A stretch of 64,000 nt of DNA, taken from Amorphophallus konjac. Its lineage: Eukaryota; Streptophyta; Magnoliopsida; Alismatales; Araceae. The notes under the pieces were generated by a model that did no database searches, was not told where the DNA came from, and was given only the letters and a program-made list of their open reading frames with translations. Where the stretch lies: positions 150,602,732 to 150,666,731 of the forward strand of contig CM040117.1 in assembly GCA_022559845.1 (NCBI GenBank). Direction: 5' to 3'. Position numbers and translations under genes: made by a program. Positions 32,667 to 43,720 of this stretch are shown here, piece after piece (within the stretch, counting starts at the first letter, position 1; each line of letters begins with the position of its first letter).

Positions 32667-33868
32667 ATGTCTCCTTATGATCTTCCCCGTTCCCAAGAGG
32701 AGTCTCTTCCTCAGGGGCTTCTAGAAGACCCTTCCCGGGTCGTCTCCCTCCAGTCGGAGAGGGGTCTGCCCCTCCCCCGTCCTCCATCTCTATGGAAGGC
32801 GCGCAGCCCTCCTTCTCCTCCACGAGTCCCACTAATCATGTCCTTCAGATGATGGCCCAGTTGGATCTGGCCCAACTCCAGACCGTTTATCAGACCTTGC
32901 AGGGGTCCATTGCCCCATCTCCCATGACTACACAGGGTCTGTCCAATACCTCCATTGTTCTGCCTAGAGTTGATGGGCCCGAGATTCAGCCCATTCCAAT
33001 CGATCTCACCCCGGTCCAACCAAAGATCCTTCGCTTTTCCACTCTGGAGGCGGGCCAGCCCTCCGGTTCGGCCCATCAAACTCTTGACAAAGGGAAGACC
33101 ATCCTCCCTTCACCTGTCCAGGCAGATTCTTATAGGTCCATGCCATTGACGTCGCAAGTTCTTGTCGGCACATCCGATTTCACTCGCCCTCAGCCAGGGG
33201 CAGCCCAGATCTATCCTAATTCGGGTCATGCCTCGGCCCAATATTTCTCTTACAGGCCTCCCCCTCCTGATGTCTATCCTTAAGCCCCTCGTCTTGAGTT
33301 CGCTCCTTTTACTCCACCTACTCATCTCGGGAGCAGGAATTGCATGATAAATGGGCCATGATGCAACAACAACTCGATTTCCTTCAAAAGCGGGTTGGCC
33401 CACAATCTCTAGCTGATGTTCCGGTTCCCAGTTTTCATAATATTCGATTCCCTCCACAGTCTGAGCTCCCCACGTATCGCAAGTATGACGGGAATAGCAA
33501 CCCGTTCATTCATGTCAGGATTTTATCTATGAGTCAGCACAGTTCCAATATGATGATCGCCTCATGGCGTATCTGTTACACCGATCATTGGAGGGAGTTG
33601 CACTGGAATGGTTTTATGCTCTGCCGTTAGAAGATGCCGAAAGTTTCAAGGTGGTAAAAGAGAAATTTATTTAGAGATTTCAAGACTGGGTTAGCCCAAA
33701 ATATTCCTTTATAGATTTAGTGGCCGAGAAAATGAAGGTAGATGAAGACTTTACTACTAATGCCGACAGATGGAGGCAGATGGCCGCCCGAGTGCCGGGT
33801 CACATTCCGGAGGAATAAAAGGTCAAGTTGTTGATTTCCAATGCTACTCGCACATTCCGCAATATACT
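32667..33868 (+). pseudogene. Tat-type gypsy gag (element A), frameshifted
   Basis: Start MSPYDLPRSQEESLPQGLLE at 32667 parallels MASFNPPRSQEESLPQGLLE of element B. A frameshift near 32760-32790 moves the reading into the 32792-33283 frame (VLQMMAQLDLAQLQ, PIPIDLTPVQPK). After a stop near 33281 the gag core is recognisable (33440-33680: SELPTYRKYDGNSNPF) with further shifts, a TAG at 33672-33674 after KFI and a TAA near 33816. Element B was inserted at 33869, inside the ATRTFRNIL segment. Confidence 0.8.
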
Positions 33869-34079
33869 TGTTGACACCCGTTTTATGACCAATAAGTTGG
33901 GTCATCTCCTTGTTCATTCTATATGATGCTTCGAGTTGTTCACCTTTATTGGGCCTTCTTGGTCAATTTGAGGTCTATCTCATGAGTCATATCTCCTTGG
34001 TTGGGTCTGGTTCCTTATCCCTTTCCGCTGGATGAAGCTTAGCAACTCTCATTTCATTTGCACTCTATTATCTCTAACG

Positions 34080-34390
34080 GTCCTTTGATGGGCGTTACAG
34101 TGCTATAACGCATCTGCCATGGTGCGTTACATCCTTCCAGAGTCCTTAAGTTTAAGGCTTCCTTTCAAGCTTATCTTTTGCTATCTGTTGGGTGTGACGG
34201 TTTATCGTGCAGCCGTTACATTGGTTGTGACGCATCTACCCTTGACCGTTACCTTCTTGAAGAGTCCAACGTTCGCAAACTTCTCCCATTGATCTTATCT
34301 TATAGTGGATAGGGTTGTGTGACGGTCCAAGACTGGAGCGTTACATGAGTGTGGCGGTCTATCGTGCGGCCGTTACATCCAACAGAGAGT
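34080..34390 (+). repeat. Palindromic module array of LTR B, U3 group
   Basis: Five or six modules such as ACGGTTTATCGTGCAGCCGTTACAT and GCGGTCTATCGTGCGGCCGTTACATCC (shown by cores ACGGTTTATCGTG and CCGTTACAT). Two more lie after the intron at 35105-35205, and a third group is in the leader at 38722-38815. Confidence 0.7.
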
Positions 34391-34589
34391 CCTGACAAGC
34401 CTGTCCTTTGCTCTGCTATTCCGTGATCGGACTAAGAGTTTGGTTTGAGGGTTTCTCTCTCGATACTCATCCTAAGAAGCTTCTGTTTGATTCTGTGGAC
34501 TCTGGGGATTATTATCTTCAAGATTTATCCAAGTTTTCGACAAAATTCTAGTCATTATCCTCCTAATTCGAACCTAGACTTTGAGGGTC

Positions 34590-34597
34590 TATAAAAA
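34590..34597 (+). promoter_or_regulatory. TATA box of LTR B
   Basis: TATAAAAA in the same place as the TATAAATA of LTR A; 313 nt before the candidate intron donor. Confidence 0.6.
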
Positions 34598-34902
34598 GAA
34601 CCCTTGACTTCATGGCTTGAGGGAAGAGACATCTGGAGTTTGCGTCAAAGTGCTGCCGCATCCTGGAGTTAGAACCAACCAAGGAGAGCTACTTCCCACG
34701 TCCATCTACTTCCAAAGTTCAGGGAGTATCGTTTCCAAGGGTTTAGTTCAGTCAAGTTGTCATCTTAGTGTCTTTTCTCCCTTTGAAACATCATAGCATT
34801 GTCCCTCTCCATCTCCCACGTTCTTGCACTTGCTGCATTCATTCAAAACATCCTCCCATCTTTTAAAACGCCCCAGAGGGGTTAAAAAAACTAACTTCAA
34901 CG

Positions 34903-35010
34903 GTATTTCCCTTTCCTTTTACATGTTCTTAAGTTTCTTGGATTTATTGATACTACTTTGTCTAAGGGCTAATCTGGGTTATTTTTCTTGTGTTCTACAC
35001 TCTTTTGCAG
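34903..35010 (+). other. Candidate LTR intron (B)
   Basis: 108 nt from ACG|GTATTT to TTTTGCAG|GT. Boundaries and length agree with those in LTR A and the minus-strand LTRs. Confidence 0.5.
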
Positions 35011-35613
35011 GTTTACAGAGTCCATATCACGAGGCCCAAGCTCTTTGGCCGGCTGGAAAGCTTGGAGATCAAAAGATTCCCAACTTCTTATTCTGCAGAA
35101 GCTCTGACGGTCTGGCACAGGCGTGTTAGAGTATTGTAGCGGTCTATCGTGAGACCGTCACACTTGCTGTGGCGCATCTACCTTCGACCGTTACATCTAA
35201 CGGAGCTGCAGTTTCCTGGTTGTTTTCTCTCTCCCATGGGCGGGTGCATCATCCTCCTATTCTAAGATATTTATCAGGTCTTTGACTTGTTTCTACCTTA
35301 GTGGCGATCACATCTTTCCTTAGTTTGGGCATTAGCTTTCTCTCTCATCATATCTCTTCTTTACTTTGTTTGTTCCACCTATACGGTGTGTTTTCCTTTA
35401 TTCCTTATTCACGCTCCGACGTGTGTTTTTCTTTCTTTGCTTTGCTTAGTCTTGATTGAGATAGTATGCCCATGCTAGAGCTTGTGCTGGTTGCCTAGGT
35501 TCATGATTCGCATGTTCATAGGTTGATTGATTTCATTACTTGGCTCATACTTTCATAGTTGGCATCATAGCCCATCTTGCAAATAAAGGGACACATTAAA
35601 ACCAACAGTTTTT

Positions 35614-35631
35614 TGGCGATCACGGTGGGAC
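35614..35631 (+). promoter_or_regulatory. Primer-binding site of element B
   Basis: TGGCGATCACGGTGGGAC, six bases behind the LTR terminus; identical to element A. Confidence 0.75.
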
Positions 35632-35929
35632 ATCTAGTGCCAATCGTGCTTTGAATCTCTATTAAACCTGCTCCCCTTGTTTGCCCTTATTGCTCTGGTT
35701 TTTCCCCGGATTTTCCCTCTATTGTTGTGCCCCTTGTGCTTTGATGAATGTGGTGTTTTAATGATAGCAACATGAATGAGTCACCACATTGATGAGTCAC
35801 CACATTGAATGATAGCAACATGAATGTTTATAACTGACATGAATGTTTATAACTGATATGAATGTTAATACTCTGTGAAAATGCATATGACTGGGACTGG
35901 TATATTATCTGGAGAATGCATGTGTTCTG

Positions 35930-37560
35930 TCTGCATAAGTCTATACACTGCATGGCTCGCATGGCTGCAAGTCCATACATTGCACTCCTAGCAGACCAGC
36001 AAGTCTATACACTGCAGTGTCAAGTCTTCACATCGTTCACCAAGTCTGTACAGCCGCTTGTTTGCCAAAGTCTATACAGCCTCTGTGTGTTCTATGCATT
36101 TCGCAAGTCATGCAGCGTCAACGCAGCAAGTGTGTCTCATGCATCATGCGTCGACGCCCCCAGATTTCCAAGTCTATACACTCGTCTCATGCAGCGTCAA
36201 CGCTGTAAGTGTGTACATTGCATTCTCAAGTCTGCAGCGTCAACGCTGTAAGTCTAGATAGCCTATGTGTGTTCTATGCATTTTACAAGTCTACACACTC
36301 AACATAGTCTATACATCGTTCATGCATGTGCACAGTTCGTGGACAAAGTCTGTACATCGCCCTAGATTGCATTAGCAAGTCTATACATTGTCACGGCTTC
36401 ATGCACTAAGTCTATACAGGCTTAGTTTGTACATCGGCTTGTTCACGCTTCATCATGTCTGTACATTGTCAGTGCATCATGTAAGTCTGTACAGAGTCTT
36501 GTTGAAAGTCTGTACATCGTCTTCTTATTCATGCATAGCATGCATTGTTCATGAACTCTATACAGCCCAAGTCTGTACATCGCATCAAATTGTTCATGCA
36601 GTGTCTTGGTGAAGTCTATACATCGTTTCACTGTACAAGTCCATACAATGCATGCACTTTCATTCAAGTCCACACATTGATGCACTGTAGATAGCTCGAG
36701 GTTAAGTCTGTACAGCCATTACCTTCATATAGGAAGTCTGTACATTCTACTGCACTGTAGCTTTCACGGAACCAAGTCTATACACTGCTGCACGTTGTGT
36801 TTTGTCTAAGTCTACACATCGGCACTGTAGCTTGCTTAGCTCAAGTCTATACATCCGTTTGCACAGCACATGAACTCTATACATTACACTGTTCATGCAC
36901 GGCACAGCAAGTCTGCACAACGTCCGTCTCATTTAGCGTCTAAGGCAAGTCTATACACTGGAAATTGAAGTGTGTACATTGAGCGTCTCATTGAGCGTCT
37001 CACGTAAGTCTATACATCACATTGGGCTTCAGGCTTTACAAGTCTGTACAAAGCTTTCGTCTCATGCATTGTCTAAGCTAAGTCCATACATTGGACTGTA
37101 GCATCTTTACCCACGTTCTATGCTTCAAGTCTGTACATCCTTCAAGGGGCCAAGTCTATACATTGTGTCGGTCACATCTTCAAGTCTGGACATTGCCCAG
37201 TCTGCTTCGCAAAGTCTATGCATCCATTGGTTCTTAGTTGGGCCAAGTCTATACATTGCCCAGGCTGCATAACGTCAGGTCTTTACATTGAACTCTATAC
37301 ATTGCATGCAGTTGCGCTTCACAAGTCTACACATTACTGTTCTTCACAGCAAGTCTATACACTGCTCACTCATATAGAAAGTATGTACATCGCATAGCTT
37401 CACATATATGAAGTCTATACTTTGAGGAGAGTCTATACACTGCATTGGCTTTGAGCTGATGGGTCGACCCCTAGATCAGCAAGTATGTACAGAGCTCTGC
37501 CTTGTTCAGCATCATAAAGTATATATAATGCATTGTTTCGTTAAAGTCTGTACAGGGTTT
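35930..37560 (+). repeat. U3 motif array, consensus AAGTCTRTACAYYG
   Basis: About 50 copies by eye of a 14-bp motif (AAGTCTATACATTG, AAGTCTGTACATCG, AAGTCTATACAGCC and variants), nearly all on the same strand, spaced about 20-45 bp by unrelated spacers. One further copy lies downstream of the TATA box at 37787. Spacers do not match each other, so this is not an ordinary satellite. Confidence 0.9.
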
Positions 37561-37728
37561 ATACTTAACCTGATAAGTGTTCTCGTCTGTCTGACAGGTG
37601 GTCTGCTCGTGGACGCTAAAGAAGGGCACGTGATCTGAGGGCTGACAGGAAGCTGACACGTGGCCAAATATCTAGGCGGGAACTGTCGAAGCCACACGCG
37701 CCCAGTGCTATCTCCTACTGTGACTGCC

Positions 37729-37736
37729 TATAAAAG
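37729..37736 (+). promoter_or_regulatory. TATA box of solo LTR 35723-38686
   Basis: TATAAAAG in GACTGCCTATAAAAGGTAGCC, the short GGCTACC-side flanks being complementary. It lies directly downstream of the motif array. Confidence 0.7.
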
Positions 37737-38321
37737 GTAGCCTTCGTCCAACAGAAGAGGATGATCGAAGCTGAGAGATCAAAGGGAAAAGTCTATACAG
37801 TGAGATAGAAGTAGCAAAGAGCTTTCGATCCACGGAGAAGAAGAAGAAAAGAAAAAGAAGAAGAGCAGAAGGAAAGGAAGAGAAAGAGAGAGCTAGAGAG
37901 CTCGAGCAGAGTGTGCAGAGAAGAAGAAGAGAAAGAAGTTGAGAAGAAATAGTGGGATCGAGAGAAGAGGAGAGCAGCTGTCTGAAGATCAGTCTTCACT
38001 GGACCGTGGATCAAATCCAGGCCAGTCAGCTCATTCTGAGCCACATTGTGCTTCATCGCTTTTCAGCTTTCAGTTGCTGTTGTTATTTGCTTTTGTTTTT
38101 CCTTCTAAACCTTTTATCAAGCTGTTAGCCAGCGACTGCAGAGGTGGACTCCTCTAGACGGGTAAGCTGTAATCCCCAGCGGTTTGCAGAGGTGCATCCT
38201 CTGGACAGCAAGCTGTGAGGCTCAGCGGGCGAGGAGGATTCCTCGGACGGCAAGCTGTGTTGCCCAGCGGTTGTATGGCAAGCTGTGATGCCCAGCTGTT
38301 CAAGCTGTGAGTCAGCGAAAT

Positions 38322-38379
38322 CCACACTCAGTTTGAGTGTGGGGTGGATGTAGGTCTGCAGGACCGAACCACCTAAAAA
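38322..38379 (+). other. Conserved LTR hairpin/box RNA element (copy 4)
   Basis: Perfect 9-bp stem CCACACTCA/TGAGTGTGG (loop GTT), GGGTGGATGTAGG, inner pair GGTC/GACC, GAACCACCTAAAAA. Compared with copy 1, stem pairs 3 and 9 are changed on both sides. Confidence 0.8.
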
Positions 38380-39527
38380 CCTCTTGTGCACTGTGATTTG
38401 ATCTCTTTGTGTGTTTGGCGCTAGATGCTTGCATAGGGGCGATATGGCTTGATTGCATACCATGTGCTTGACTGTGGTATTAAGTGTTCTTTGATTTGTT
38501 ATTCCGCTGTTGCTCTTTGTCCTTCTGAAGAAGGTAGATTTAATTCCGCAGTTCTTAGTATTAGATTTAATTAGCCTTCAGATTGTCTAATCTGTCTTGT
38601 TAGCATTCTAGTTTTTAATTGGGTGAAATTTTTATAAGGGCTATATTCATTCACCCCCCCCCCTGAATACTGCACCGAACCCAACATCTATTTCTCTGCT
38701 GTTTCTGGTTCTCTGGCTCCTCTGACGGTCTCCTGTGAATGAGTTACACTACTGTGACGGCCCGGTCTTCGACCGTCACACTCCTCTGACGCAGGTAGCC
38801 TAGACCGTCACATACTCCAGATAGGTACGCATCCCGAGGTGCAGTTTACTTCCGTAGTTTTTACTGTGATTTTCATGCTTGGGTGCTATTTGGTCTTCTC
38901 CTTGGTTGGTTCACATGTTCATATCATTGTGTGTATATTTGATTGCTAGATTCTAGGCTAGAATTTGCATGCACCCCGGTGCACATAGGTTCATGCATAT
39001 TTTCATATATTAGATTGAATTCTCCTACCTTGGTGCGTGGACCTCTCAGCTCCATATTCCTTGGGGCCGACCAGGAAAACACATCAGGGACCTCCATAAG
39101 TCCCCGTGAGCCGTGGATTCCCACACGGACACCGGGCCGATTGTACCTTTCCTACCCCGTGTCTAGGATTGCATAAGTGAAGGAGTGATTACATTTAGAG
39201 TCAACCAAGCCACCCATCCTTTCCCATTATGAACCTATTGTGGAGAGCACATCTTAATCAAATCACTAAGGTTCTAAAGGAAGAAATCATAAAAAATCTT
39301 GTGGCATCATCTAAGAAACTTGGTTGAATTTAAGTGTCGTCATCTCGTTTTCACTTACATCTTTGTTAAAGTCATCTAAGTTTGATCACTCATTATGTGT
39401 TTGTTGTGTGTTGTTTGTTTTTATTAAGGTCTTCTGTTGCATGTGGAGTTGTCTTCTTCTATTAGAGTCATCTTCTAGGGTCAATTCCTTCTCTAAAATC
39501 TACTCCAATCCGCTCTTCGAACCCATC

Positions 39528-40384
39528 ATGGCTTCTTTCAATCCTCCCCGTTCTCAAGAGGAGTCTCTCCCTCAAGGGCTTCTTGAAAACTCTTCTAGGG
39601 TTATCTCATTCCCGTCTAGAGAGGGGTCTGCTCCTCTTCCATCCTCCGTCCCTATGGAGGGCGGCCAGACCACTCCTTCCTTCTCTTCTCCTTCTGCTGG
39701 CTCCATTCTCCAAATGATGGCCCAGTTGGACCCGGCCCAACTCCAGGCTATCTATCAGGCCATGCAGGGGTCCAATACCCCACATCCCACGATTGCACAA
39801 GGCCAATCTAATCTTTCCATCGACCAGTCTAGAGTTGGTGGGCCCTCCATCCAGCCCACTCCAATTGATCTTACTCCGATCCAACCTCGGACCATCACCT
39901 TTTCTGGTATGGAAACGGGCCAATCTTCCGCTTCGGCCCAGCAATTTTCTGACAAGGGAAAGTCTACTCTCCCTCCTTTTATTCAAGTGGATCATCACAT
40001 GTCCAGCCCATCGGTGCCACAAGTCCTTGTTGGCCCTTCAGATTTCTTGCGCCCTCAGCAAGGGGTTGCCCAAGTCCATTCTAGTCTGGGTCAGTCTCCG
40101 GCCCAATATCCTTCTTATGGGCTCCCTACCTTGGCCGTTTATCCTTCTATCCCTTCTTATGGGCTTCCACCTCCTACAACAGTCCACCCTTCTGCTCCTC
40201 AATTTCAACCTTCATCTCTCACTGCCCCTACTCCATCCAGGGAGCATGAACTACTTGATAAGTGGGCCACCATGCAACAACAGATTGATTTTCTCTAAAA
40301 ACAGGCTGGCCCACAATCCTTGGCAGATGTTCCAGTCCCCAGCTTCCAAAACATCTTATTCCCTCCGCAATCCGAGCTCCCTAA
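39528..40384 (+). pseudogene. Tat-type gypsy gag N-terminal part (element B)
   Basis: Starts MASFNPPRSQEESLPQGLLE at 39528 and stays open for 256 codons: SILQMMAQLDPAQLQAIYQAMQ, PIDLTPIQPRT, a Pro/Ser-rich tract, then REHELLDKWATMQQQIDFL and a TAA at 40296-40298 where element A has a Gln codon. The frame continues KQAGPQSLADVPVP to PQSELPN, where element C begins at 40385. The Pro-rich tract holds short imperfect repeats (PSYGLP). Confidence 0.8.
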
Positions 40385-40769
40385 TGTTGACACCTGAAAT
40401 ATAACAGACAATAGAAACGAGACATAATGGAAGATTGAGTGAAAGATGAAGATCCCGGAAGTCCCTGCAAGACCAGGATTACGGAAGATTTATCACTGAA
40501 GCTACCACCCGGCTGAAGCCCTCCCCGGCCAAACTGATGTCCGGTATTGTCGTCGCCCAGACGGCAGTACTGATGAAGAACTGCAGTCCACTGACTGATG
40601 AAAATACCCAGAAATATTTTGATGAAGCTATGCTAACTCACCAATTGATGGGCCTTCGCCTAGCCTGACGGACTCAAGGGACCGACAAATGAAGGGACAG
40701 ATTAAGCGGCTTTAACAGCTCAAGCTTACTGATGAGGAAGCATAAAAGACTAAAAGATCTAAACGGGCC

Positions 40770-43110
40770 CAGCCGTGTGGCGCCGAGAGCCCAACAAGAC
40801 CCATATGAGGAAGGGGCGCCGGGAGCTCGTCAACCGGGCGCCGAGATGATCATGCCGATAGGGAGGGGGTGCTATGCCTATAAAACCCCCTTTCTCTCGA
40901 GACGAATAGGAGAGAGGACGAAAGAGAGAAAAGAAAACCTCATCCAGAAAACAGATAGAAAAGAGAGAAGAGACCCTACTGAAAAGAAAGAAGAAGAGAA
41001 GAAGAAGAAAAAGCTCCAGGTGGGCTGCTCGGGGGAGGGAGAGGAGTCAATGCTCCACCCTCCCCCCCCCCCCCCCCCCCATGTTTGCTTTTATTTTGAT
41101 TTCCTCTGTATGTAATGGTATATGCCTTCATGCTTTAGCTATTCAGATGAGGTCGAGAGTTTTTTTCTTCCCTGCCTATGTTCCTCCCCTTTCCCGTTTC
41201 TCGGCTTTAGCCTTGCAGTCGATGTAAGTGGTGATAATGAGATGAAATGAAATTTAGTGGTTGCCGTGCTTGATATTAGGCAATCAAAGTTTTTCCCTCT
41301 GTCTTCCTATGAATGTATCTTTCATCTGAACGTCCAATATTCTAGACGTTTCAGTTTTCAGAGTCATCCCCGTGAGTCTGTGCTTCAAAGAGGAAGGAAG
41401 TCAGGGCCCCAATCCTTATCTAATGGGTTATTGGGTCCTGTTTCCCTCTCCCCTCTTGTCTCGATGGCAGATTCTTCGCAGGCATCTGAGTTTCTTGCGA
41501 GGCCCCCAAGCCGTTTAGGAATCGGAGACATCAATCTCTTGATTTCCTGAATTGCTGGCTATAGAAGATGTGTCCCGTCTGTAGATGAATGCGATCCTAG
41601 GAGGTTCTGATAAGTGATGACCTTGACCCTTCGGTCCCTCAGCAAAACCCTAATGCCATGGCATCGAAGTCCACAGTGCCAGACTGATTTGATCCCCAGA
41701 TACGGTCCCAATCAAATCTGAATTCCAAAACAGGGTTGTCGGAGCTTCTCGACAGCAACAGCCCTCGGCGCAATGGTGAGCACGCCGGGAACCAGCGCGC
41801 CGAGAACCCCCTTACCTGTTCATCTTCCTATGCCGAGAGCCCCTCTTTGGCTAATCAATCCGCGCTGAGATCCTCCTTTCAGGCCAATACACTCATACCA
41901 GGAGCCTGTCTCTTCATCTGCCTTTCAACCCTTGTCCAACCTGTTGTATCGGCTGAAGGGGATATTCATGGTCGCCATATGTACCTCAGGGATGAGATTA
42001 ACGGGAGGAAACCCCCCCTACATCGTCTTAGATCAGATCCATTCATAACCCTATAACCTAAGGGGCCATACCACTGTATAAGCCCCGACGGTTCTTGAGG
42101 GGATAACAAGCATTGCCATGGGCACCTGCATCATCAGGGAGCCCAAGCCTTCTTTTCGGTTATCATCCCGTACCCGTGGATGACGGCCTATTTCCTTTGG
42201 CATGACCCGAAAGAAGGGGAAACGCTGCCAAAATTCTATCCGATAGGGTGAACCCCGGAAGGCCAAGGGAGTGTGATCGATACGCACCCCGCTTGACTCT
42301 ATCCATCGAAAAAATGAATATCATAGACCCTCCAACCGAGCAGGGAGTTCAAAGGGGAAGATCCCTCGCTGTTTATCTGGATTCCATCCCGTCGCTACGT
42401 GGATGGCTTCCTATCCCTACTTGGCATGTCTATAAGCCCGGGGGATATGCCGCCCAATTCAATTCATCCAAGCTCGACATGTTAATCGTCTGCCGGCTCC
42501 CCTTTATATGCATGCCTGTTTAGGATGGGACAGAGCCAACAAAGCCCCAATCCTCACTGTGGATTTCTAGGCCTTGTTTCCCCCCTCCCTCCCTAAATGT
42601 CATCGATGATTTAAACGTCGCGGAGTCCGTGATTTTCTTCTCAAATTTCTCAAGCCACTAGGGCCATTGCAGGGATCAGAGTTTGTCGTCTCTCGATCTC
42701 CTGGATGGTCGGCAATACTGATGGCGTGAAGCCTGTTCCTGAGAGCTCGAAGGCCCGGTGACTCTGATCCCTCAAACCCCTTTCGTCTGTGACCCTCTGC
42801 TGTCAACCTGGTAGGCCCTGGCTCTTTCCTCACTTGCCTCCTGAATCCATTCCCCAGGCCATGTCTGAATCCCGTGAAAAACCCCCAAAACAGGGTACCG
42901 TAAAACCCCATGAGCCCTCACGGCGCTCAAGCCCAGCACCTTCTCGGCGTGAATAGTTCCCGGCGTGGCGCGCGCTGGGAACTCCCGCGCCGAGATCCTC
43001 TTCTTCCTCCCTTTGGCCTAGGCCGATAACCCCCTTCATGGCGCGCCGGGAGCTCCCTTCAGCCCACGCTGAGAAGCCGGGCCATACTCCTGATCCTTAC
43101 GCCGAGAACC
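40770..43110 (+). repeat. Dispersed GCGCCGAGA / GCGCCGGGAGCTC modules of LTR C
   Basis: Three groups (40770-40860, 41757-41880, 42915-43110) of GCGCCGAGA, CGCCGGGAGCTC, GCGCGCCGAGAAC and CGCTGAGAA variants, one before and two after the TATA box. Same plan as the module groups of LTRs A and B, with an unrelated core. Confidence 0.65.
40879..40885 (+). promoter_or_regulatory. TATA box of LTR C
   Basis: TATAAAA in GCTATGCCTATAAAACCCCC, about 490 nt from the LTR start. Confidence 0.65.
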
Positions 43111-43720
43111 TCTTTCTTCTTGGCCTAAACCTTGATCCCCATGTTGTACCCATCCAAGGGATATACGGAGAACACTTGGCATCCCTCAGGAAATAAATCA
43201 ATGGGGAGGACCTCCCCTACATTGTTCTGTTCCGATCCGGATTTCTTTATAACCTTATGGACCTAAAGGGCTATGTCGCTACATGTGCTCAGACTAGTTC
43301 CAAAGGAACATCAATCGATGCTATGGATGTGGGCGATGGTCCCGGGCCTGGTGCCCCCCCTTCTTTTCCGGCTTTCATCCCGGCATCCCGTGGATGATGG
43401 CTTATCTCCTCTTGGCATAATCCAAGATAAAGGGGATATGCTGCCAAAATTCATTCGTATCACCTTGAGTGATCATGGTATTCTCTCCTAACCCCGCTGG
43501 CCCACGGAGTTCTACCCTTGCATGTTCTCCGATGGTCTTCCGAAGGGGGATATCAATAAGACATCACGCTTGCACAAGGTGTGCCATGTCGCACCGGTCC
43601 TTATCTGGATTCCGGGTTATATATACCCGATCTTTTATGGACCCCACCCTGCCGCTACATGGGTGGTTTCCTATCCCCATCTGGCATAGTCCAAGGTAAT
43701 GGGGACATGCCGCTGGATTT
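41940..43720 (+). repeat. Degenerate internal duplications in LTR C
   Basis: A 65-75-bp unit (CCGTGGATGACGGC..., TTGGCATGACC, GGGGA..., TGCCAAAATTC) recurs at about 42175, 42395, 43385 and 43655. The larger block 41940-42240 recurs at 43145-43455. Copies are strongly diverged. Confidence 0.6.

Larger units (their letters stand above)
33869..35607 (+). mobile_element. 5' LTR of Tat-type gypsy element B
   Basis: TGTTGACACCCG ... AAACCAACA, 1739 bp, same family and order of parts as LTR A: modules (34080-34390), TATAAAAA (34590-34597), candidate intron (34903-35010), CACGAGGCCCAAGCTCTTTGG, modules (35105-35205), TGGCGATCAC (35302-35311). Its modules use an ACGGTCTATCGTG / CCGTTACAT core, nearer to the solo LTR at 885-4709 than to LTR A. 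Target site: gag of A, left flank ATACT. Confidence 0.87.
35723..38686 (+). mobile_element. SIRE-like solo LTR with ~50-copy motif array, TSD TCTAT
   Basis: TGTTGTGCCCC ... CCGAACCCAACA, 2964 bp, flanked by TCTAT (35718-35722 and 38687-38691). U3 is a 1.6-kb motif array (35930-37560), then TATAAAAG (37729-37736), the hairpin/box (38322-38379) and TTCACCCCCCCCCC (38650-38663) near the 3' end. Between TATA and hairpin a pyrimidine/purine-rich AAGAAGAAGAG leader and several AAGCTGT(G/T)A..CCCAGCGG repeats (38105-38310) occur. No gene. Confidence 0.9.
35632..39527 (+). other. Leader of element B, split by a solo LTR
   Basis: 35632-35722 and 38687-39527 together match the leader of A. No coding sequence recognised. 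The second part carries GACGGTC/GACCGTCACA modules (38722-38815), TGCACC-CC-GGTGCA (38970-38983) and a CCGTG/CACGG hairpin near 39110. Confidence 0.6.

Noticed and set aside
30059..35607. LTR A and LTR B as the two LTRs of one short element
   Set aside because: LTR B is followed by its own primer site, leader and gag, and it starts inside the gag of A, so it is a 5' LTR of a second insertion. A recombinant origin cannot be fully excluded without the 3' ends.
35930..37560. CRISPR-like array of short repeats and unique spacers
   Set aside because: The repeats are only about 14 bp, degenerate and irregularly spaced, lie inside a plant LTR with target duplications, and have no cas genes nearby.
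41062..41080. 19-C run (and C runs at 24186 and 38654) as assembly or sequencing artefacts
   Set aside because: Nothing else in the neighbourhood suggests an error, and poly-C near the LTR end is a shared feature of the SIRE-like families; run length itself may still be imprecise.
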